Notes under the pieces: model-generated
The model's database searches: none
What the model was told of the DNA's origin: nothing
Seen by the model: only the letters and a program-made list of their open reading frames with translations
Program-made: the position numbers and the translations under genes
Source: Pseudoluteimonas sp044226035
GTDB lineage: Bacteria; Pseudomonadota; Gammaproteobacteria; Xanthomonadales; Xanthomonadaceae
NCBI GenBank assembly: GCA_044226035.1
Contig: JBGAHT010000002.1
Span: 1 to 64,000 of the forward strand
Reading direction: 5' to 3'
Length of the DNA stretch: 64,000 bases
Shown: piece by piece, positions 52,536-63,590 of the stretch
Layout of the letters: each line of letters opens with the position of its first letter
Position numbering within the stretch: the stretch's first letter is position 1

Positions 52536-54173
52536 ATGAGCGGGACGACCTCGAAGCCGCCGGCGAGCGGGCACCGGAGCATGGCCCGCGGCATCCTGTC
52601 CTTCGGCGGGATGACCATGCTCAGCCGGGTGTTCGGGCTGGTCCGCGACCGCCTGATCGGCCACTACTTCGGCGCGAACGCGATGACCGACGCGTTCTTC
52701 GTCGCCTTCCGCATCCCCAACTTCATGCGCCGGCTGTTCGCCGAGGGCTCGTTCTCCACCGCCTTCGTGCCGGTGTTCACCGAGATCAAGGAAAAGCGCA
52801 GCCACGCCGAGCTGAAGGAACTGATGGCGCGCACCGCCGGCACCCTGGGCGGGGTGCTGCTGGTGGTGACCGCGATCGGGATGCTGGCCTCGCCATGGCT
52901 GGCGGCGCTGTTCTCCAACCACGCCGAGCCGGTGCCGGGGCAACAGGCGCTGATCGTGCGCCTGCTGCTGCTGACGTTCCCGTTCCTGCTGTTCGTGTCG
53001 CTGACCGCGCTCGCCGCGGGCGCGCTCAACAGCTACCACCGGTTCGGGCTGCCGGCGTTCACCCCGATCATTCTCAACCTGTGCATGATCGCCGGCTCGA
53101 TCTGGGGCTCGAAGATCGCCGACCCGCCGATCATGGCGCTGGGCTGGGCGGTGCTGGCCGGCGGCATCCTGCAGCTGCTGTTCCAGTTCCCGCAGCTGGC
53201 GCAGCTCGACCTGCTCGCGCTGCCGCGCTGGGGCTGGGGCCATCCGGAGGTGCGGCGGGTGGTGAAGCTGATGGTGCCGACCCTGATCGGTTCCTCGGTC
53301 GCGCAGATCAACCTGCTGTTCGACACCTTCATCGCGGCCAAGCTCGCCTCCGGCTCGCAGAGCTGGCTGTCGACCGCCGACCGCTTCCTCGAGCTGCCGC
53401 TGGGCGTGTTCGCGATCGCGCTCGGCACGGTGGTGCTGCCGACGCTGTCGCGCCACCACGTCAACGAGGACCGGCAGGCGTTCTCGCGTTCGCTCGACTG
53501 GGGCCTGCGCGCCACCTTCCTGATCATCGTGCCGGCGATGCTGGGGCTGATGCTGCTGTCGCTGCCGCTGGTCTCGACCCTGTTCCAGACCGGGCGCTTC
53601 GATGCGTTCGCGGCGAAGATGACCGCGCTGTCGGTGTTCGGCCTGAGCTTCGGCCTGCCGGCGTTCGCGCTGGTCAAGACCGTGCTGCCGGCGTTCTACG
53701 CGCGCCAGGACACGCGCACGCCGATGCGCGCCGGCATCGCCGCGCTGGTGGCGAACATGGTGTTCAACATCGCCCTGCTGGCGCTGCTCTACGCCTGGAA
53801 GGTGCCGCCGGAAGCGCGGGCGAACGGGATCATGGCCGGCCTCGCCAGCACGCCCGGCCTGCATTTCGCGCTGGGCATCGCCAGCGCGCTGTCGAGCTAC
53901 CTCAACCTCGGCCTGCTGCTGTACTGGCTGCGCAAGGCCCGGGTCTACGATCCGGCGCCGGGCTGGGGCGGGTTCCTGCTCAAGCTCGGCGTCGCCAACG
54001 CGGCGATGGCGGCGGTGCTGCTGTTCGGCCTGTGGCTTGCGCCCGAGTTCACCGCCATGGGCGCGTGGTCGCGGGTCTGGTGGCTGGCCGCGCTGGTGGC
54101 CGGCGGCGGCCTGGCCTATGCGCTGGCGATGCTGGCGCTGGGCTTCCGCCCGCGCGATTTCCGCGAGCATTGA
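52536..54173 (+). CDS. murJ: Lipid II flippase MurJ
   Basis: MATE/MOP-superfamily flippase of 545 residues with about 14 membrane helices that moves lipid II to the periplasm. Signatures are GMTMLSRVFGLVRDRLIGHYFGANAMTDAFFVAFRIPNFMRRLFAEGSFSTAFVPVF and FYARQDTRTPMRAGIAAL. Followed by ribF after 41 bases, the usual murJ-ribF-ileS order. Confidence 0.96.
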   Translation: MSGTTSKPPASGHRSMARGILSFGGMTMLSRVFGLVRDRLIGHYFGANAMTDAFFVAFRIPNFMRRLFAEGSFSTAFVPVFTEIKEKRSHAELKELMARTAGTLGGVLLVVTAIGMLASPWLAALFSNHAEPVPGQQALIVRLLLLTFPFLLFVSLTALAAGALNSYHRFGLPAFTPIILNLCMIAGSIWGSKIADPPIMALGWAVLAGGILQLLFQFPQLAQLDLLALPRWGWGHPEVRRVVKLMVPTLIGSSVAQINLLFDTFIAAKLASGSQSWLSTADRFLELPLGVFAIALGTVVLPTLSRHHVNEDRQAFSRSLDWGLRATFLIIVPAMLGLMLLSLPLVSTLFQTGRFDAFAAKMTALSVFGLSFGLPAFALVKTVLPAFYARQDTRTPMRAGIAALVANMVFNIALLALLYAWKVPPEARANGIMAGLASTPGLHFALGIASALSSYLNLGLLLYWLRKARVYDPAPGWGGFLLKLGVANAAMAAVLLFGLWLAPEFTAMGAWSRVWWLAALVAGGGLAYALAMLALGFRPRDFREH

Positions 54174-54214
54174 GCCCGGGCCGTGCGGGCATCGTCGCTA
54201 TACTCGCGGGTTCC

Positions 54215-55168
54215 ATGACGTCCCTTTTCCGCGACCTCCACGGCGCCCCGCGCGGGCCGCGCGGCAGCGTGGCCTGCATCGGCGCCTTCGACGGACTGCA
54301 CCTGGGCCATCGCGCGCTGGTGCGGCGGGCGCTGGCGCGCGCGCGCGAACTCGACGCGGACGCGACGGTCGTCAGCTTCGACCCCTTGCCGCGCGAATTC
54401 TTCGCCAGGGGCGACAAGCCGCCGCGGCTGATGCTGCCGCGGGCCAAGTTCGAGGGCCTGCGCGATCTCGGCGTCGATGCGGTCGGCCTGCTGCGCTTCG
54501 ACGCGACGCTGGCGGCCATGCCGGCGCAAGACTTCGTGCGCGAACTGCTGGTCGAACGCCTGCGCGTGCGCGAGGTCTGGGTCGGCCCCGGGTTCCGCTT
54601 CGGCCATGCGCGCGGCGGCGACCTCGCGTTGCTGCAGCGCATCGGCGCCGACGCCGGCTTCGCCGCGCACGCGATCGAACCGGTGCTGTTCGGCGGCGAA
54701 GCGGTATCGAGCACGCGCATCCGCGTCGCGCTCGCCGCCGGCGATTTCGACCTCGCCGAACGCCTGCTCGGGCGGCGCTACGCCATCGGCGGGCACGTGG
54801 TGCGCGGCCGCCAGCTCGGGCGCACGCTCGGCTTCCCGACCGCGAACCTGCGCTTCGGCGGCAAGACCCCGGCATTGCGCGGCATCTACGCGACGCTGGT
54901 GCACGGGATCGGCGCCGCGCCGATGCCCTCGGTGTCGAGCTTCGGCACGCGCCCGACCGTGGACGGCGTCGAGCCGCTGCTCGAGGCGCACCTGTTCGAT
55001 TTCGACGGCGACCTGTACGGGAAACGCATCGAAGTCGAATTCGTCGCGAAACTGCGCGACGAGGAACGTTTCCCCGACCTGGCCGCGCTGGTGGAACAGA
55101 TGCGCATCGACGCGACCCGCGCGCGCGAAATCCTGCAACAACGACCGAGACTGCGAGCTTCCGCGTGA
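54215..55168 (+). CDS. ribF: Bifunctional riboflavin kinase/FAD synthetase
   Basis: Makes FMN and FAD from riboflavin (317 residues). The N-terminal nucleotidyltransferase domain has GAFDGLHLGHRAL and AVSSTRIRVAL, and the C-terminal kinase domain has GRTLGFPTANLRF with RPTVDG and the acidic FDFDGDLYGKRIEVEF. The stop overlaps the ileS GTG start (GTGA). Confidence 0.96.
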   Translation: MTSLFRDLHGAPRGPRGSVACIGAFDGLHLGHRALVRRALARARELDADATVVSFDPLPREFFARGDKPPRLMLPRAKFEGLRDLGVDAVGLLRFDATLAAMPAQDFVRELLVERLRVREVWVGPGFRFGHARGGDLALLQRIGADAGFAAHAIEPVLFGGEAVSSTRIRVALAAGDFDLAERLLGRRYAIGGHVVRGRQLGRTLGFPTANLRFGGKTPALRGIYATLVHGIGAAPMPSVSSFGTRPTVDGVEPLLEAHLFDFDGDLYGKRIEVEFVAKLRDEERFPDLAALVEQMRIDATRAREILQQRPRLRASA

Positions 55169-58059
55169 GCGACGACAAGACCAACAAGGGCGGCGAGAAC
55201 CCGTACAAGGCGACGATCCTGCTGCCGGAAACCGCGTTCCCGATGCGCGGCGACCTGCCCAAGCGCGAGCCGGACACGCTCGCGCGCTGGGAAGCGGAAG
55301 GCTTGTACGCGGGCATCCGCATGCACGCCGCCGGGCGCCCGCGCTTCGTGCTGCACGACGGACCGCCGTACGCGAACGGCGCGATCCACCTCGGCCACGC
55401 GGTCAACAAGATCCTCAAGGACATCATCGTCAAGTCGAAGACGCTGGCCGGCTTCGACGCGCCCTACGTCCCGGGCTGGGACTGCCACGGCCTGCCGATC
55501 GAGATCGCGATCGAGAAGAAGTGGGGCAAGGTCGGGGTCAAGCTCGACGCGGCCGAGTTCCGGCAGAAATGCCGCGAATACGCGACCGAACAGATCGACG
55601 TGCAGCGCCGCGACTTCAAGCGCCTGGGGGTGCTCGGCGACTGGGACAACCCGTACCGCACCCTCGACTTCAAGTTCGAGGCCGACGAGATCCGCGCGCT
55701 GGCGAAGGTGGTCGAGAACGGCCACCTGCTGCGCGGGGTGAAGCCGGTGTACTGGTGCTTCGATTGCGGTTCCGCGCTGGCCGAGGCCGAGATCGAATAC
55801 CAGGACAAGGTCTCGCCGGCGGTCGATGTCGCCTACACCGCGCGCGAGAACAAGAAGATCGCCGGCGCGTTCGGTATCGACGTGCCCGACGGCGTCGAGG
55901 TCGCGGTGCCGATCTGGACCACCACGCCGTGGACGCTGCCGGCGTCGCTGGCGATCTCGCTCGGCCCGGAACTGGACTACGTGCTGGTCGAAGGCCCGGC
56001 CAAGCCCGACGGTTCGCGTCGCTGGCTGGTGCTGGCCGAGGCGCTGGCGGAAAAGGCGCTCAAGCGCTATGGCGTGGACGAGGTGGTGATCCACGGCCGC
56101 GCTGCCGGCGCGGCGCTGGAAGGCATGCACTTCGCCCACCCGTTCTACGCCGAACGCGACATCCCGATCCTGCTCGGCGACCACGTCAGCGCCGAGGACG
56201 GTACCGGCGCCGTGCATACCGCGCCCGGCCACGGCCAGGAGGACTTCGCGGTCTCGCAGAAATACGGGCTGGTCGAGAAATATTCGGCGGCGCAGCTGAA
56301 TCCGGTCGACGGCCGCGGCGTGTACCTGCCGAGCACGCCGCCGGCAGCTCTCATGGGCGATGCCAGCGTCGAACTCGCCGGCATGCACGTGTGGAAGGCG
56401 AACGACGCGCTGGTCGAGGTGCTGCGCGCGAACGCGGCGCTGCTCGCGTTCTCGAAGCTGACCCACAGCTACCCGCATTGCTGGCGGCACAAGACGCCGG
56501 TCGCGTTCCGCGCCACGCCGCAGTGGTTCATCTCGATGGACCAGGCGAACCTGCGCAACGATGCGCTCGCCGCGATCAAGACGGTGACGTGGTATCCGCA
56601 GTGGGGCGAGGCGCGCATCGCCGGGATGGTCGCCGACCGTCCGGACTGGACGATCTCGCGCCAGCGCACCTGGGGCGTGCCGATCGCGCTGTTCGTGCAC
56701 CGCGAAACCGGCGAGCCGCATCCGCGCAGCGTCGAGCTGATGCGCAAGGTCGCCGAACGCGTGGAGCAGGGCGGCGTCGATGCCTGGTATGCGCTCGATG
56801 CCGCCGAACTGCTCGGCGAGGAAGCCAGGGATTACGACAAGATCACCGACATCCTCGACGTCTGGTTCGATTCCGGCGTCACCCACGAGGCGGTGCTGTT
56901 GCCGCGCGGGCTCGGCAAGCCTGCCGATCTCTACCTCGAAGGCAGCGACCAGCACCGCGGCTGGTTCCAGAGTTCGCTGCTCACCGGCGTTGCCATCGAC
57001 AAGGCCGCGCCGTACCGGCAATGCCTGACCCACGGCTTCACCGTGGACGAGCACGGCCGCAAGATGTCGAAGTCGCTGGGCAACGGCATCGAGCCGCAGG
57101 ACATCATGAAGACCCTGGGCGCGGACATCCTGCGCCTGTGGATCGCCAGCGCCGACTACAGCAACGAGATGTCGCTGTCGCAGGAAATCCTCAAGCGCAA
57201 CGCCGATGCCTACCGCCGCATCCGCAACACCGCGCGCTTCCTGCTCGGCAACCTGCACGGCTTCGAACCGGCGCGCGACCTGTTGCCGCTCGCCGACATG
57301 GTCGCGCTGGACCGCTGGATCGTGCATCGCGCCTGGCAGGTGCAGGAAGAGATCGCCAAGGCCTACGCCAATTACGACTTCGCCACGGTGGTGCAGGCGC
57401 TGATGAATTTCTGCAGCGTCGACCTCGGTTCGCTGTACCTGGACGTCACCAAGGACCGGCTGTACACGATGGGCGAGAATTCGCGCGGGCGGCGCAGCGC
57501 GCAGTCGGCGATGTTCCGCATCGCCGAGGCGTTCGCGCGCTGGATCGCGCCGATCCTCAGCTTCACCGCCGACGAGATGTGGGCATATTTGCCAAGGAAT
57601 GTCCTGCCCGGCGAACGCGAAGGCAACGTGCTGTTCAGCGTGTGGTACGACGGGCTCGCGCCGCTGGCCGACGACGCGGCCTTGTCCGCCGCCGACATGG
57701 ACCGCCTGCTCGCGCTGCGCGAACAGGTGGCGAAGACGCTCGAACCGATGCGCGCGGCCGGAGAGATCGGCGCGGCGCTCGATGCCGAGGTCGCGCTGCA
57801 GGCGAACCCGGCCGATGCCGCGTGGCTGGCGCCGTTCGCCGACGAACTGCGCTTCCTGTTCATCAGCGGCGACGTGTCGGTGCGGGCCGTGGGCGAGGCC
57901 GGGACGATCGGCGTCGCCGCGCTGCCGACGCAGAAGCCGAAATGCGTGCGCTGCTGGCACCGCCGCGCCGACGTCGGTTCCGACCCGCGGCATCCCGCGT
58001 TGTGCGCGCGCTGCGTGTCCAATATCGAGGGGCCGGGCGAGGACCGGAGGTGGTTCTGA
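55165..58059 (+). CDS. ileS: Isoleucyl-tRNA synthetase
   Basis: Class-Ia aminoacyl-tRNA synthetase of 964 residues. It has HLGH at 75-78, KMSKS near 633-637, an editing domain with WTTTPWTLPASLA, and a C-terminal zinc finger CVRCWHRRADVG ending CARC. I use the GTG at 55165, which overlaps the ribF stop; the conserved N-terminal sequence KATILLPETAFPMRGDLPKREP begins shortly after. No T-box or other leader is present because translation is coupled to ribF. Confidence 0.97.
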   Translation: MSDDKTNKGGENPYKATILLPETAFPMRGDLPKREPDTLARWEAEGLYAGIRMHAAGRPRFVLHDGPPYANGAIHLGHAVNKILKDIIVKSKTLAGFDAPYVPGWDCHGLPIEIAIEKKWGKVGVKLDAAEFRQKCREYATEQIDVQRRDFKRLGVLGDWDNPYRTLDFKFEADEIRALAKVVENGHLLRGVKPVYWCFDCGSALAEAEIEYQDKVSPAVDVAYTARENKKIAGAFGIDVPDGVEVAVPIWTTTPWTLPASLAISLGPELDYVLVEGPAKPDGSRRWLVLAEALAEKALKRYGVDEVVIHGRAAGAALEGMHFAHPFYAERDIPILLGDHVSAEDGTGAVHTAPGHGQEDFAVSQKYGLVEKYSAAQLNPVDGRGVYLPSTPPAALMGDASVELAGMHVWKANDALVEVLRANAALLAFSKLTHSYPHCWRHKTPVAFRATPQWFISMDQANLRNDALAAIKTVTWYPQWGEARIAGMVADRPDWTISRQRTWGVPIALFVHRETGEPHPRSVELMRKVAERVEQGGVDAWYALDAAELLGEEARDYDKITDILDVWFDSGVTHEAVLLPRGLGKPADLYLEGSDQHRGWFQSSLLTGVAIDKAAPYRQCLTHGFTVDEHGRKMSKSLGNGIEPQDIMKTLGADILRLWIASADYSNEMSLSQEILKRNADAYRRIRNTARFLLGNLHGFEPARDLLPLADMVALDRWIVHRAWQVQEEIAKAYANYDFATVVQALMNFCSVDLGSLYLDVTKDRLYTMGENSRGRRSAQSAMFRIAEAFARWIAPILSFTADEMWAYLPRNVLPGEREGNVLFSVWYDGLAPLADDAALSAADMDRLLALREQVAKTLEPMRAAGEIGAALDAEVALQANPADAAWLAPFADELRFLFISGDVSVRAVGEAGTIGVAALPTQKPKCVRCWHRRADVGSDPRHPALCARCVSNIEGPGEDRRWF

Positions 58060-58064
58060 TTTTT

Positions 58065-58175
58065 CTCCCTCTCCCGCTGGCGGGAGGGGGGTTGGGGTGA
58101 GGGTGGCGTTCGCGCGATCCGCACCACCCTCATCCGGCGCTACGCGCCACCTTCTCCCGCCGGCGGGAGAAGGGT
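58065..58175. repeat. REP-like bipartite palindrome, family B, copy 4
   Basis: CCTCTCCCGCTGGCGGGAGGGGG, the arm GGTTGGGGTGAGGGTGG, a spacer, CCACCCTCATCC, GGCGCTACGCGCC and the hairpin CCTTCTCCCGCCGGCGGGAGAAGG. It lies in the ileS-lspA gap, inside an otherwise continuous operon. Confidence 0.9.
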
Positions 58176-58191
58176 TATCCCGGACGCAAAA

Positions 58192-58698
58192 ATGATCACT
58201 CCCAAACCCAACGCACTCTCGTGGCTCGCGCTTTCCGTGCTGGTCATCGTCCTCGACCAGTGGAGCAAGCACTGGGTCCTGGCCTCGTTGCCGGAATACA
58301 CCGCGGTGACGGTGATCGACGGTTTCTGGAACTGGTACCGCACCTACAACACCGGCGCGGCCTTCAGCTTCCTCGCCGATGCCGGCGGCTGGCAGACCTG
58401 GTTCTTCACCGCGCTCGCGTTCGCGGTCAGCGCGCTGCTCGGCTACTGGCTGTCGCGCACGCCGCGCGGCGACTGGCGTTCGGCGCTGCCGTTCGCGTTG
58501 GTGATCGGCGGCGCGATCGGCAACGTCATCGACCGCCTGCTGCACGGCCACGTGGTCGATTTCATCCAGTGGCACTGGAAGGACGCGTACTACTACCCGG
58601 CGTTCAACCTCGCCGATTCGGCCATCGTCTGCGGCGCGGCGATGATCGCGTTGTTCAGCATCTTCGCGGGCAAGAAGAAGCAATCGCCGTCATCCTGA
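58192..58698 (+). CDS. lspA: Lipoprotein signal peptidase (signal peptidase II)
   Basis: Membrane aspartyl protease of 168 residues with four helices that removes lipoprotein signals. The catalytic Asp residues are D123 in GHVVDFIQW and D142 in FNLADSAI, with GGAIGNVIDRL also conserved. The final residues KKKQSPSS and the TGA come from a family C repeat. The many lipobox proteins in this window are its substrates. Confidence 0.96.
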   Translation: MITPKPNALSWLALSVLVIVLDQWSKHWVLASLPEYTAVTVIDGFWNWYRTYNTGAAFSFLADAGGWQTWFFTALAFAVSALLGYWLSRTPRGDWRSALPFALVIGGAIGNVIDRLLHGHVVDFIQWHWKDAYYYPAFNLADSAIVCGAAMIALFSIFAGKKKQSPSS

Positions 58699-58775
58699 GG
58701 CGCAGCCGAAGGACCTGCTGTTCCTGCGCGCCACGAACGCCGAAAACAGGTCCTTCGCTTCGCCCAGGATGACAG
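58689..58775. repeat. REP-like palindrome, family C, copy 2
   Basis: GTCATCCTGAGGCGCAGCCG and AGGACCTG on the left pair with CAGGTCCTTCGCTTCGCCCAGGATGAC on the right. The arms match those at 37947. It overlaps the lspA stop codon. Confidence 0.88.
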
Positions 58776-58793
58776 CAGGATAGAATGGCCGAC

Positions 58794-59744
58794 ATGGACA
58801 TCGTCCTCGCCAATCCCCGCGGTTTCTGCGCCGGCGTCGATCGCGCGATCGAGATCGTGAAGCGCGCGATCGAGACCCTCGGCGCGCCGATCTACGTGCG
58901 CCACGAGGTCGTGCACAACAAGTTCGTGGTCGACGACCTGCGCCAGCGCGGCGCGGTGTTCGTCGAGGAACTGGACGAGGTGCCGGACGGCGCGACCGTG
59001 ATCTTCTCCGCGCACGGCGTCTCGCAGGCGGTGCGCGCCGAAGCCGAGCGCCGCGCGCTGAAGGTGTTCGACGCGACCTGCCCGCTGGTGACCAAGGTGC
59101 ACCTGGAGGTCGCGCGCCAGTGCCGCGCCGGCCGCGACATGGTGCTGATCGGCCACGCCGGGCATCCCGAGGTCGAAGGCACGATGGGGCAGTGGAGCGC
59201 GCAATCCGGTACCGGCCGCATCCACCTCGTCGAGGATATCGACGACGTCGCCACGCTGGAACTCGCGCAGCCGGAAAACGTCGCCTACACGACCCAGACC
59301 ACGCTGTCGGTGGACGACACGCGCGACATCATCGCCGCGCTCAAGGCCAGGTTCCCAGCGATCCAGGGACCCAAGAACGACGACATCTGCTACGCCACGC
59401 AGAACCGCCAGGACGCGGTGCGCGAACTCACCCGGGAATGCGACCTGGTGCTGGTGGTCGGTTCCCCCAACAGCTCCAATTCCAACCGCCTGCGCGAGCT
59501 GGCCGAACGCGAGGGCGTGGAAGCGCACCTGATCGACGGCGCCGGCGAAATCGACCCGGCCTGGGTCGAGGGCCGCGCCCACATCGGCGTCACCGCCGGC
59601 GCCTCCGCCCCGGACGTGCTGGTGCAGGGCGTGCTGGAACGGCTGCGCGGCCTCGGCGCGGTCGGCGTGCGCGAACTGCACGGCGAACCCGAGAGCATGG
59701 TCTTCGCCCTGCCCAAGGAGCTGCGGGTCCGGCTGGTGGATTGA
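58794..59744 (+). CDS. ispH: 4-hydroxy-3-methylbut-2-enyl diphosphate reductase
   Basis: Last enzyme of the MEP isoprenoid pathway (316 residues), a [3Fe-4S]/[4Fe-4S] protein. Cluster ligands are C12 in RGFCAGV, one near 96 in DATCPLVTKVH and one near 199 in DICYATQNRQ. The substrate motifs GHAGHPEVEGTMGQ and SNSNRL are intact. I choose the Met of MDIVLANPRG; an in-frame ATG 9 bases upstream is possible. It follows lspA as in many proteobacteria. Confidence 0.96.
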   Translation: MDIVLANPRGFCAGVDRAIEIVKRAIETLGAPIYVRHEVVHNKFVVDDLRQRGAVFVEELDEVPDGATVIFSAHGVSQAVRAEAERRALKVFDATCPLVTKVHLEVARQCRAGRDMVLIGHAGHPEVEGTMGQWSAQSGTGRIHLVEDIDDVATLELAQPENVAYTTQTTLSVDDTRDIIAALKARFPAIQGPKNDDICYATQNRQDAVRELTRECDLVLVVGSPNSSNSNRLRELAEREGVEAHLIDGAGEIDPAWVEGRAHIGVTAGASAPDVLVQGVLERLRGLGAVGVRELHGEPESMVFALPKELRVRLVD

Positions 59745-59775
59745 GCGCCGCCCAGCGGCTAGAATTGCCGCCCTT

Positions 59776-59851
59776 GCCGGAATAGCTCAGTTGGTAGAGC
59801 GGCGCATTCGTAATGCGTAGGTCGTAGGTTCGAATCCTATTTCCGGCACCA
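59776..59851 (+). tRNA. tRNA-Thr (anticodon CGT)
   Basis: A 76-base tRNA. The acceptor GCCGGAA pairs with TTCCGGC, the D-arm is GCTCAGTTGGTAGAGC, the anticodon loop TTCGTAA lies between GCGCA and TGCGT, and the T-arm GTAGGTTCGAATCCTAT precedes an encoded CCA with discriminator A. It reads ACG threonine codons. Confidence 0.97.
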
Positions 59852-59879
59852 GTTTCGCCAGCGTGGCGTTGGAACGCAC

Positions 59880-60167
59880 ATGGATCCGATTTCGCTCGAA
59901 GACCTGGCGCTGCTCGACGTGCTGCACAGGATCGACCAGCAGGTCGAACTGACCCACGGCGACAGCGAGATCCGCCAGCGCATGGTGGACAGCGGCCTCA
60001 TCGTCGACGACGAGAACGGCCTGCGGCTGACCACGGCCGGGGTCGAGCTGTGCAAATCCCTGCAGCATCGCGTCGCCGCCGACGCCGAGGCCGAGAAGGT
60101 GTTGCAGGAACGCGGCGACGGCGAAGTCGGCGGGAACGGCGGCGCCCCGGCGCCCAGGCCGGGCTGA
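59880..60167 (+). CDS. Small conserved-looking hypothetical protein downstream of tRNA-Thr
   Basis: A 95-residue soluble protein. The first 65 residues form an acidic helical domain (ISLEDLALLDVLHRIDQQVE, MVDSGLIVDDENGLRLTTAGVELCKSL) reminiscent of a winged-helix or transcription-regulator-like fold. The tail is Gly/Ala/Pro-rich. No specific family recognised. It begins 28 bases after the tRNA and ends before a terminator, so the two may share a transcript. Confidence 0.7.
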   Translation: MDPISLEDLALLDVLHRIDQQVELTHGDSEIRQRMVDSGLIVDDENGLRLTTAGVELCKSLQHRVAADAEAEKVLQERGDGEVGGNGGAPAPRPG

Positions 60168-60195
60168 TCGCGCCCAAGCCCGGTGCACGAATTGC

Positions 60196-60220
60196 AGCCC
60201 CGCCATGCGCGGGGCTTTTT
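60196..60220 (+). terminator. Rho-independent terminator after the small hypothetical gene
   Basis: AGCCCCGC-CATG-CGCGGGGCT followed by TTTT, 29 bases after the stop at 60167. Confidence 0.9.
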
Positions 60221-60266
60221 CGTCGTCGCCGCGCGCATGGCATCCTTGCGCGCACGGAGGATCGAC

Positions 60267-61604
60267 ATGCATGACGCGATGAAATCGCTGGCGGCTGCGG
60301 CTGCGGCCGCGGCCCTGCTCGCGCTGGCGATGGTCCATCCCGCCGCGGGCGCGGAGCGGCGCGAGCCGTACGCCGCGCCGTCCGGCACCTGCGATGGCTG
60401 GCCACGGCTGGCGATCGGCATGGCCAAGGGCTTCTGCGCCGGGCTCGTGGCCGGCCCGACCGCGGCGGACAAGGCGCGGCCGATGCTGTTCCCGCGCGAA
60501 CTGCTGCAGCTCGACGACGAGACCTGGCTGGTCAGCGACCTCGGCGGCTGGGGCACGGCGCGCGGCGCGGTGTGGACGCTGCGCGCGAAGGCGGGCACGC
60601 CCGCGAAACTGTCGAAGCTGCTGTCCGGGCTCAACCTGCCGCATGCGCTGGCCCTCGGCGCGGACGGGAAGGTCTATGTCGGCGAGATGAGCCGGATCTT
60701 CCGCTTCGATCCGCGCGCCGCGGATCCTTCCGCCAGCATCGAAACCGTCGTCGCGAACCTCCCCGACAACCGCCTGCACGAGAACCGGCACCCGCTGTCG
60801 GCGTTCGCGTTCGCACAAGACGGCGCATTGCTGGTCAACATTGGCGCGCCGTCCGACCAGTGCCTGGACGCGCATGGCCAGCGCCTCGGCGAGCTGTGCC
60901 CGCAAAGCGAATCCGGCGAACGCGCCGCGAGCATCCGTCGCTACGCGCCCGACGGCCACGGCGGCTGGAACCGCGACTACACGATCTACGCGCGCGGCCT
61001 GCGCAATTCCGTCGCGCTGGCGGTGCACCGCAGCGGCACCGTGCTGCAGGGCGAGAACAGCTACGACTTCGACGACCGCTGGCATCCGTTCGACGAAGTG
61101 AACCGGGTCGAGCCCGGCAAGCATTACGGCTGGCCGTACTGCTACGACGTCCGATCCGCGACGCCGGGCTGGAAGGCGACCAGCACCATCCGCTGCGCGT
61201 GTTCCGCGCACACGCCGCCGGCGCTGCTGCTGCCGCCGCATTCCGCGCCGCTGTCGCTGCTGTGGTACGACGGCGCGATGTTCCCGTCGCTGCGGGGCCA
61301 ATTGCTGCTGTCGCTGCACGGCTTCCGCGCGACCGGGGGGCGCATCGTCGCCTACGCCACCGACGCGGATGGCGTGCCGGTCGCGGCCAGGGGCGCGCGT
61401 TATCCGGTGTACGGCGCGCCATCGCGTGCCTACGACGCGATGCCGTCGGCGGATGCGTTCGTGCTCACGCCGGGTTGGGACAGGCTCGCGGGCAAGCGCC
61501 CGCAGGGTTCGCCGGTCGGGCTGGCGGTGGCGCGCGACGGCGCGATCTGGACCAGCGACGACCGCGCCGGAATCGTGATCCGCATCGCCGCCGATCGCCC
61601 CTGA
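60267..61604 (+). CDS. PQQ-dependent sugar dehydrogenase-like exported protein (sorbosone dehydrogenase type)
   Basis: Periplasmic six-bladed beta-propeller of 445 residues with a signal peptide (about 1-30). Motifs typical of the soluble glucose/sorbosone dehydrogenase family are LNLPHALALGADGKVYVGEMS, DYTIYARGLRNSVALAVH and VNRVEPGKHYGWPYCYD. Extra Cys pairs (GTCDGW, RCACS) suggest disulfides. CGGAGG lies 6 bases before the ATG. PQQ dependence is inferred from the family. Transcribed alone. Confidence 0.85.
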   Translation: MHDAMKSLAAAAAAAALLALAMVHPAAGAERREPYAAPSGTCDGWPRLAIGMAKGFCAGLVAGPTAADKARPMLFPRELLQLDDETWLVSDLGGWGTARGAVWTLRAKAGTPAKLSKLLSGLNLPHALALGADGKVYVGEMSRIFRFDPRAADPSASIETVVANLPDNRLHENRHPLSAFAFAQDGALLVNIGAPSDQCLDAHGQRLGELCPQSESGERAASIRRYAPDGHGGWNRDYTIYARGLRNSVALAVHRSGTVLQGENSYDFDDRWHPFDEVNRVEPGKHYGWPYCYDVRSATPGWKATSTIRCACSAHTPPALLLPPHSAPLSLLWYDGAMFPSLRGQLLLSLHGFRATGGRIVAYATDADGVPVAARGARYPVYGAPSRAYDAMPSADAFVLTPGWDRLAGKRPQGSPVGLAVARDGAIWTSDDRAGIVIRIAADRP

Positions 61605-61662
61605 ATCTCGCCCGCCGCGACGGCGGCCGGCTACAGTGGCGCCATCCACGAGGGAGCGATGC

Positions 61663-63066
<1,404 letters not shown>

Positions 63067-63144
63067 AGCCTGCGATGGCGCACCGCGACCCGCACTTAAC
63101 CTGAAGGCTGCTATCCGGGAACTTCCGCAGGCGAGGAGAACGCG

Positions 63145-63516
63145 ATGGACGGCAATGCAGTAGGCTGGTTCGAGATCTATGTCGGCGACAGCACGCGATC
63201 GAAGGCGTTCTACGAAGCGGTCCTGGCGACGCGATTGGAACGTCTCGATAGCGGCGATATCGAAATGTGGGCATTCCCGCGCGGGGCGGAAAGGCCAGGC
63301 GCCGCCGGCGCCCTGGTCCGGATGCCGGGGTTCCCTGTCGGACACAACAGCACCATCGTCTATTTCACTTGCACGGATTGCGCCGTGGAAGCCGCGCGCG
63401 TGCCGGACAACGGCGGCAAGATATTCAAACCCAAGTTCTCGATCGGACAGTACGGGTTCATCGCCCTGGCCACGGACCCGGATGGCAACATGATCGGCCT
63501 GCATTCCATGAAGTGA
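63145..63516 (+). CDS. VOC-family (glyoxalase/bleomycin-resistance fold) protein
   Basis: A 123-residue single-module VOC protein: VGWFEIYVGDSTRSKAFYEAVL, YFTCTDCAVEAARVPDNGGKIFKPKFSIGQYGFIALATDPDGNMIGLHS. The likely metal ligands are a Glu near residue 10 and the C-terminal H120. The GKIFKPKFSIGQYGF segment is typical of the YdeE-like subgroup. Substrate unknown. GGCGAGGAGAA precedes the ATG. Confidence 0.9.
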   Translation: MDGNAVGWFEIYVGDSTRSKAFYEAVLATRLERLDSGDIEMWAFPRGAERPGAAGALVRMPGFPVGHNSTIVYFTCTDCAVEAARVPDNGGKIFKPKFSIGQYGFIALATDPDGNMIGLHSMK

Positions 63517-63590
63517 AGCGGAGTCGTCGCATCCGCGAAGACGCCGCTGCGGATGTGGCTGCATGCCGAGGGCATCATGGAGATCGGATC